Assembly (NCBI GenBank): GCA_040900345.1
Contig: JBBDZE010000009.1
Span: forward strand, 1 to 7,585
Length of the DNA: 7,585 nucleotides
Direction of reading: 5' to 3'
Source: JBBDZE01 sp040900345
GTDB lineage: Bacteria > Patescibacteriota > Minisyncoccia > Spechtbacterales > 2-12-FULL-38-22
Made by a program: the position numbers and the translations under genes. Position 1 is the stretch's first letter, and the number at the start of each line of letters is the position of its first letter. Positions 4,412 through 7,585 of this stretch are shown here, piece by piece. The notes beneath the pieces are model-generated. The model saw nothing but the letters and a program-made list of their open reading frames with translations, was not told the DNA's origin and made no database searches.

Positions 4412-5682
4412 AAATACTCGACCTTCTTGCCACGGCAAACCATAACCTTTTGAAAAACAAGCTCCGCACCATCCTTACAATAGTGGCGATATTTATCGGC
4501 GCGCTCACCCTTTCGCTTACCAACGGTCTTGGTAGCGGCGCGAAGGGTTACATCAACGACCAGTTGCAAAATATCGCTCCCGAGGACACTATGGAGGTTC
4601 GCCGCCCCTTTCCACAAGAAGCCTTCGGTTCGTTGGGGGATGTCAGCGAGTATGACCCCGAGGGCACTGAAAGCATCTCACCCAACACCTTCTTCCTGAC
4701 ACGCGATGACCTCATCGCCATTGAAGAAACCGAGGGAGTCACCTCGGTAACGCCCGTCTATCAAATTACCACCGAATACATTACGCGGACTGGCGAGGGC
4801 CGTTATAGCATTATCGTTGGGCAATACATTGATGAAATGCAGCTCGCCTTGGCCGCAGGAGAGTTGCTTGCTCCGCAAGACGATGCAGGGCTCATTCTTC
4901 CCAAAAGATACGTCGAACCGCTTGGTCTTTCTTCGCCAGAAGAGGCTATTGGCCGTACCGTGACTGTTGGCTTTCTCAACGGCAATGAAGAGCTCGTCGA
5001 GCGCGACCTGAGCATCCGCGGTATTGCCGAGGAATCCCTCCTGGGAAGTTTCCAGGCCTACGCCTCATCTGATTGGGTCGCTCAACTACACGCCGTTCAA
5101 ACGGTCAACAATCCGGCACTCGCGCTCACCTTTCCCGCCGCATTCGTGCGCGCCGAAGGGGCCAATGAAGAGGAGCTCGCCGCCGTCCAAGAACGCATCA
5201 CGGCCCAGGGCTATGCGGCCCAAACCGTGGCCGACCAATTAGGACAAGTGAACAATGTCTTAAACGTTATCCAAATTGGCCTTAATGTGTTTGGCGCTAT
5301 TGCGCTTTTGGCCGCCACGTTTGGCATTATCAATACCCTGCTCATGGCCGTATATGAGCGCACGCGCGAAATAGGCCTTATGAAGGCGCTTGGCATGCAC
5401 CGGCGACAGATTTTTCTTCTCTTTGCCCTCGAAGCTTTGAGTATTGGTTTTTGGGGCGGGGCGCTCGGCATCCTTGCCAGCGTGGGGATAGGCCTTATCG
5501 CCAACACCATTGCCTCCAATACGTTCCTTGAAAGTTTTGAAGGGTTTGACCTCCTGGCCTTCCCCATTGTCTCTTCCTTGGGCATCTTGGCCATTGTGAT
5601 GGTTGTGTCATTCCTCGCTGGCGTCTTACCCGCCCTGCGCGCCAGCCGCGTCAACCCCATAGAGGCCCTGCGCTACGAATAG
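4408..5682 (+). CDS. ABC transporter permease, MacB/FtsX family
   Basis: Encodes 424 aa. One membrane helix near the N-terminus (about 19-40, LRTILTIVAIFIGALTLSL) is followed by a large extracytoplasmic MacB-type core domain (about 41-280). Three helices follow at about 288-314, 335-366 and 382-408; together they form the FtsX domain. Landmarks are YERTREIGLMKALGMHRRQI (about 316-335), the coupling segment that contacts the ATPase, and the typical end LPALRASRVNPIEALRYE. Four helices and this core define a MacB-like permease that works as a dimer with the preceding ATPase and probably exports peptides or lipids, or extracts molecules from the outer face of the membrane. No MacA-type adaptor or outer-membrane partner is encoded here, which fits a single-membrane organism. 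It starts within the ATPase stop codon and ends before a palindromic hairpin. Confidence 0.92.
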   Translation: MKILDLLATANHNLLKNKLRTILTIVAIFIGALTLSLTNGLGSGAKGYINDQLQNIAPEDTMEVRRPFPQEAFGSLGDVSEYDPEGTESISPNTFFLTRDDLIAIEETEGVTSVTPVYQITTEYITRTGEGRYSIIVGQYIDEMQLALAAGELLAPQDDAGLILPKRYVEPLGLSSPEEAIGRTVTVGFLNGNEELVERDLSIRGIAEESLLGSFQAYASSDWVAQLHAVQTVNNPALALTFPAAFVRAEGANEEELAAVQERITAQGYAAQTVADQLGQVNNVLNVIQIGLNVFGAIALLAATFGIINTLLMAVYERTREIGLMKALGMHRRQIFLLFALEALSIGFWGGALGILASVGIGLIANTIASNTFLESFEGFDLLAFPIVSSLGILAIVMVVSFLAGVLPALRASRVNPIEALRYE

Positions 5683-5691
5683 CTTCTTTCT

Positions 5692-5719
5692 CGCTTTACG
5701 TAATACTTTACGTAAAGCG
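5692..5719. terminator. Perfect 12-bp hairpin of two TTACGTAA palindromes
   Basis: Arms CGCTTTACGTAA (5692-5703) and TTACGTAAAGCG (5708-5719) are exact reverse complements with a 4-nt loop. It lies between convergent genes (permease ending at 5682, HD protein ending at 5738), a place where a shared terminator is expected. No good T tract follows in either direction, so efficiency is doubtful. Each arm also holds its own palindrome TTACGTAA, and CTTTACGTAA is directly repeated with a 12-bp period (5694 and 5706), which would also suit a pair of protein-binding sites. Confidence 0.6.
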
Positions 5720-5737
5720 TTCTACGCCTCGCCTCTC

Positions 5738-6325
5738 TTATACGATGATGTTGTGATATTTATGCGACAAGACTTCTAGGTCCGGTAGCCCAAACGTTTC
5801 TACGAATACTTCTACTTTGGGAACATGCTCTTCTCCGAACTGAGCAAACTGTTGTTTAAGAAATTCAATGGAATTAAACTGCGGCGGCTGATGTTTGGAG
5901 TGGAACATATCCGCGTAGCTGACGAGCCGCTCCTCGGTAGTTTCCGGTATATAATCCTGCGGCGGCAAAGGTAACTTTTGTGCAATAATATCCTCGCGGG
6001 TAAGCCCCACGCCAATGTGGTGCGAGGCAAAGCGGCAAACCTCCTCGGGCATGCCTTCCCGCTTGAGTATTTCGTACCCGAGCACACCGTGGCGAATGTA
6101 AGGCACTTGGCCCTCCGGTTTGGCGAACACCTGATAGACGCCAATGTCGTGGAGCATACAACCCACGCGCACCAACTCGTGATCAAGCTCCCCGCCGTAG
6201 CGCTCCATCAACTGCTCGGCAATATCGCGCACAATAACGCTGTGGGTGTATACCCGCTTTAACACCTGCTCATTGGGAGCGTACTTTTCATGCATGTCGC
6301 GCAGGGTAGTTTCATCGATTGTCAT
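5738..6325 (-). CDS. HD-domain phosphohydrolase
   Basis: Encodes 195 aa from the ATG at 6325. An upstream ATG at 6394 would add 23 residues (MVHEMVCRV...), but these do not look like the family, and they cover the likely -10 box. Metal-binding HD residues are in order: His28 (VYTHS), the HD pair His59-Asp60 (MLHDIG), His79 (IRHGVLGYEIL), His102-His103 (ASHHIGVGLT) and Asp139 (SYADMFHSK). This is the full H..HD..H..H..D set of HDIG-type phosphohydrolases, which use two metal ions to cleave phosphate esters of nucleotides or signalling nucleotides. The exact substrate cannot be told; there is no partner domain, so it is a stand-alone soluble enzyme. It is convergent with the ABC operon and probably a single-gene transcript. 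The last 50 residues (FAQFGEEHVPKVEVFVETFG) form a short C-terminal tail. Confidence 0.87.
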   Translation of the reverse strand: MTIDETTLRDMHEKYAPNEQVLKRVYTHSVIVRDIAEQLMERYGGELDHELVRVGCMLHDIGVYQVFAKPEGQVPYIRHGVLGYEILKREGMPEEVCRFASHHIGVGLTREDIIAQKLPLPPQDYIPETTEERLVSYADMFHSKHQPPQFNSIEFLKQQFAQFGEEHVPKVEVFVETFGLPDLEVLSHKYHNIIV

Positions 6326-6331
6326 CTTTGT

Positions 6332-6337
6332 ACCATA
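6332..6337 (-). promoter_or_regulatory. Possible -10 box of HD gene, leaderless start
   Basis: Minus strand reads TATGGT, then 6 nt, then the ATG at 6325. This is the same spacing as TATAGT-6 nt-ATG at the PadR gene. No -35 consensus is seen at the usual distance and no Shine-Dalgarno precedes the start. A weak call that gains support from the matching geometry. Confidence 0.4.
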
Positions 6338-6430
6338 CCCTAACGCTTGGTGTCGTGTATAGTTCTTGACACGGCATACCATTTCATGCACCATACCCCG
6401 TGCCGCATTTAAGGAGAGGAACTGTTAAAA

Positions 6431-6514
6431 GTGCACGATGATTTGCCGCTCGTGGTTGCAAAAATAATCTCGGTCCTTGCCGTAACGGCTCTGCTTGCCA
6501 CCGCCTTCTTGTAA
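6431..6514 (+). CDS. Possible 27-aa single-pass membrane peptide
   Basis: GTG at 6431 opens a frame of 27 codons ending in TAA at 6512-6514. The peptide starts VHDDLP and continues with about 20 hydrophobic residues (VVAKIISVLAVTALLATAFL), a convincing membrane helix. A purine-rich AAGGAGAGG (6411-6419) lies 11 nt upstream, a little far for a Shine-Dalgarno, and TTGACA (6366-6371) could be a -35 box, with only a poor CATACC -10 candidate after it. Such peptides are real in many bacteria but also arise by chance. Conservation in related genomes would decide it. If it is not a gene, 6326-6659 holds no coding region. Confidence 0.35.
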   Translation: MHDDLPLVVAKIISVLAVTALLATAFL

Positions 6515-6536
6515 CGACCCTCCGGTCGCGGCACTC

Positions 6537-6595
6537 CGCCGTTTCGCCTCCCGCGCACGTGGNNNNNNNNNNCCCCGGGGGGGGGCAAAACGGCG
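6537..6595. repeat. GC-rich inverted repeat enclosing the assembly gap
   Basis: The left arm 6537-6552 (CGCCGTTTCGCCTCCC) and right arm 6580-6595 (GGGGGGCAAAACGGCG) pair at 14 of 16 positions, plus one G-U. The 10 N at 6563-6572 lie in the loop, next to a run of nine G. The foldback probably broke the assembly, so the true loop sequence and length are unknown. In RNA it would make a strong hairpin and may be a terminator or a repetitive palindromic element. Confidence 0.6.
6563..6572. other. Scaffold gap of 10 N
   Basis: Ten undetermined bases. The round number suggests a fixed-size placeholder, not a measured distance. It falls inside the inverted repeat 6537-6595 and next to a C4G9 run, both hard to assemble. 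The sequence on either side may not be truly adjacent, so the link between the HD/ABC region and the VKOR region is less certain than the rest. Confidence 0.95.
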
Positions 6596-6630
6596 ACATT
6601 TCCCGCTCGTTTGGCGGGATGTTCTTTATT
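6595..6630 (+). terminator. Weak terminator-like hairpin
   Basis: TCCCGC (6601-6606) pairs with GCGGGA (6614-6619), and the stem continues after a TT bulge with ACA/TGT. The loop is 7 nt. A pyrimidine-rich stretch, TTCTTTATT (6622-6630), follows. It could end a transcript from 6431 or from an unseen gene in the gap. It starts where the gap-enclosing repeat ends, so both may fold as alternatives. Confidence 0.3.
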
Positions 6631-6659
6631 GGCATCTCCGGCCAGCAAACATACCCTAC

Positions 6660-7205
6660 ATGGCCCAGGAAGCGCTTGTCATTCTTATCCTCGTGAGCGC
6701 CGCGCGCCTTCTCGTCCCGCTGGCTATTTTGCGCTGGCCTCTTTTTGGATTGGCGGCGACCATTGCCCTTGATTTTTACGATTTTGGCGTCTTCCAAAAG
6801 ACGGGAGTATTCCCTTGGGATTATTACCAACAATGGGACAAACTGCTTGATACCTATTACCTCGTGCTGCTCCTCTGGATGAGCAAAGGCTGGGTGGACA
6901 AACAAGCCCGGACCATTGCCCTGGCTCTCTTTAACTGGCGTGTTGCCGGAGTAGGAGCCTTTCTCATACTTTCGGTTCTAGGATATCCGTTCGAATCTAT
7001 TCTTATCCTGACACCAGCCGTGTTTGAACCATTTTTCGTTCTCTGGATAGTAGTACAGCGCACGACTCCGCGCCTTCGCGTAGCACGCTGGCACCTTGCC
7101 GTAGCCCTCGCCATCATTATCGCCATTAAGATTGCTCACGAATATAGTACTCACTTTGGCACCGATGCGGAATTTTGGCAGCGCGTCGGCACCATCGGCC
7201 TCTAA
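6660..7205 (+). CDS. Multi-pass membrane protein, unknown function
   Basis: Encodes 181 aa from the ATG at 6660; the same frame is open further upstream but only through the scaffold gap, and the residues there are not hydrophobic or conserved-looking. About five or six membrane helices can be drawn: 5-24 (ALVILILVSAARLLVPLAIL), 27-45, 63-80 (DTYYLVLLLWMSKGW), 85-111, 113-133 (ESILILTPAVFEPFFVLWIV) and 145-163 (LAVALAIIIAIKIA). Odd features are the acidic and aromatic patch LDFYDFGVF with GVFPWDYYQQWDK between the second and third helices, which may form a re-entrant or surface loop, and a soluble C-terminal tail rich in His, Glu and Trp. I do not recognise the family. No Shine-Dalgarno is present; TTGGCA (6629-6634) and a poor CATACC or TACCCT box are the only promoter candidates. 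It is 73 bp upstream of the VKOR-like gene, but the two need not be co-transcribed. Confidence 0.75.
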   Translation: MAQEALVILILVSAARLLVPLAILRWPLFGLAATIALDFYDFGVFQKTGVFPWDYYQQWDKLLDTYYLVLLLWMSKGWVDKQARTIALALFNWRVAGVGAFLILSVLGYPFESILILTPAVFEPFFVLWIVVQRTTPRLRVARWHLAVALAIIIAIKIAHEYSTHFGTDAEFWQRVGTIGL

Positions 7206-7241
7206 CAACGCTTCCCCATCCTCAAATGGCGTCTACTGGGG

Positions 7242-7258
7242 TATACTGTCCCTATATT
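7242..7258 (+). promoter_or_regulatory. Possible -10 boxes before VKOR-like gene
   Basis: TATACT (7242-7247) and TATATT (7253-7258) lie 31 and 20 nt before the ATG at 7279. Neither has a clear -35 partner. Either would let the VKOR-like gene be transcribed apart from the membrane protein gene. There is no Shine-Dalgarno before 7279. Confidence 0.4.
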
Positions 7259-7278
7259 CGTAACGCCGCCTGATTGCT

Positions 7279-7585
7279 ATGGAGCAACCTCTCTACGTTC
7301 TTATTGTCGCCCTGGCCCTTACGGGGCTTTTTGTTGCCATATATATTTTTCGTAAAAAACATAGCCAGCGACCTTTAGTCTGCCCCATGCGCGCCAACTG
7401 CGATGTGGTCATCCACAGCCAATTTTCCACATTCTTGGGCATTCCGCTTGAACTGCTCGGCATGCTCTACTACGGCGGTCTGGCAGCTCTTTACATGGTC
7501 GCCCTCACCGTCGTGGCTCCAAGCCTCATTAACCCGCTTATCGTGCTTGGCCTTGCGGCGAGCGCCGCCGCCTTCGTCTTTTCGG
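7279..7585 (+). CDS. VKOR-family membrane oxidoreductase, N-terminal part
   Basis: The frame is open from the ATG at 7279 to the end of the window (102 residues seen), so the 3' end is missing. Helix 1 covers about residues 5-24 and is followed by a basic stretch (RKKHSQR) that should be cytoplasmic. Then come Cys35 and Cys41 in CPMRANC and the family signature CDVVIHSQFSTFLGIPLELLG (41-61), with helices at about 58-77 and 82-102. The C-x5-C spacing matches the two loop cysteines of bacterial VKORs (Cys50 and Cys56 in the Synechococcus enzyme). The catalytic CxxC should lie beyond the window. Bacterial VKOR passes electrons to quinone and reoxidises a DsbA-like thioredoxin-fold protein, so it drives disulfide formation in exported proteins. 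Whether a thioredoxin domain or a DsbA gene follows cannot be seen. Confidence 0.85.
   Translation, partial: MEQPLYVLIVALALTGLFVAIYIFRKKHSQRPLVCPMRANCDVVIHSQFSTFLGIPLELLGMLYYGGLAALYMVALTVVAPSLINPLIVLGLAASAAAFVFS

Noticed and set aside
6384..6905. Minus-strand frame of 173 codons running through the N gap
   Set aside because: It is antisense to the membrane protein at 6660, includes undefined residues, and has no motif or start signal.
1..7585. CRISPR array or defence locus
   Set aside because: Repeats are two or three copies at irregular distances of 406-2754 bp, with genes between them; no spacer pattern or cas gene.

Overview
The window reads as a piece of a small, gene-dense bacterial genome assembled from a metagenome: a run of 10 N at 6563-6572 marks a scaffold join. 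I infer a member of the Patescibacteria/CPR, probably Parcubacteria-like. The reasons are short tightly packed genes, several starts with a -10 box directly upstream and no Shine-Dalgarno (leaderless style), a two-gene MacB-type exporter with no adaptor gene beside it, an orphan HD phosphohydrolase, and a VKOR-type membrane oxidoreductase. No marker gene is present, so the taxonomy is a guess. The standard genetic code fits every gene.

Layout. (1) 92-865: two tandem paralogous small genes of unknown function (86 and 97 aa). They share the same promoter-SD-start geometry, and each ends in a near-identical 59-bp terminator module. (2) 879-2302, minus strand: a PadR-family winged-helix regulator followed by a six-pass membrane protein resembling DUF6159. 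A palindromic operator overlaps the PadR promoter. A 74-bp element with perfect 20-bp inverted arms fills most of the space between the two genes. (3) 2387-3652: a solitary ParB-like gene bracketed by a perfect 45-bp direct repeat and ending in a third copy of the terminator module. Its 3' coding part holds two strong palindromes. (4) 3690-5682: an ABC ATPase and a MacB/FtsX-type permease with an ATGA overlap, driven by a good promoter that gives an almost leaderless mRNA. (5) 5692-5719: a perfect 12-bp hairpin built from two TTACGTAA palindromes, between convergent genes. (6) 5738-6325, minus: an HD-domain phosphohydrolase. (7) 6395-6659: a loosely filled stretch with a possible 27-aa membrane peptide, a strong inverted repeat that encloses the assembly gap, and a weak terminator-like hairpin. 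(8) 6660-7585: an unrecognised multi-pass membrane protein, then the N-terminal part of a VKOR-family protein cut by the window end.

How they work together. Two units look functionally coherent: PadR with its membrane protein (a self-regulated pair) and the ABC exporter operon. VKOR would make disulfides in exported proteins. The rest looks like independently transcribed single genes, each with its own promoter and terminator. The most unusual part is the repeat architecture of 92-3652: three near-identical terminators, one 45-bp direct repeat, and one 74-bp inverted-repeat element. It suggests cassette-like duplication and insertion around the small-gene pair and the ParB-like gene.
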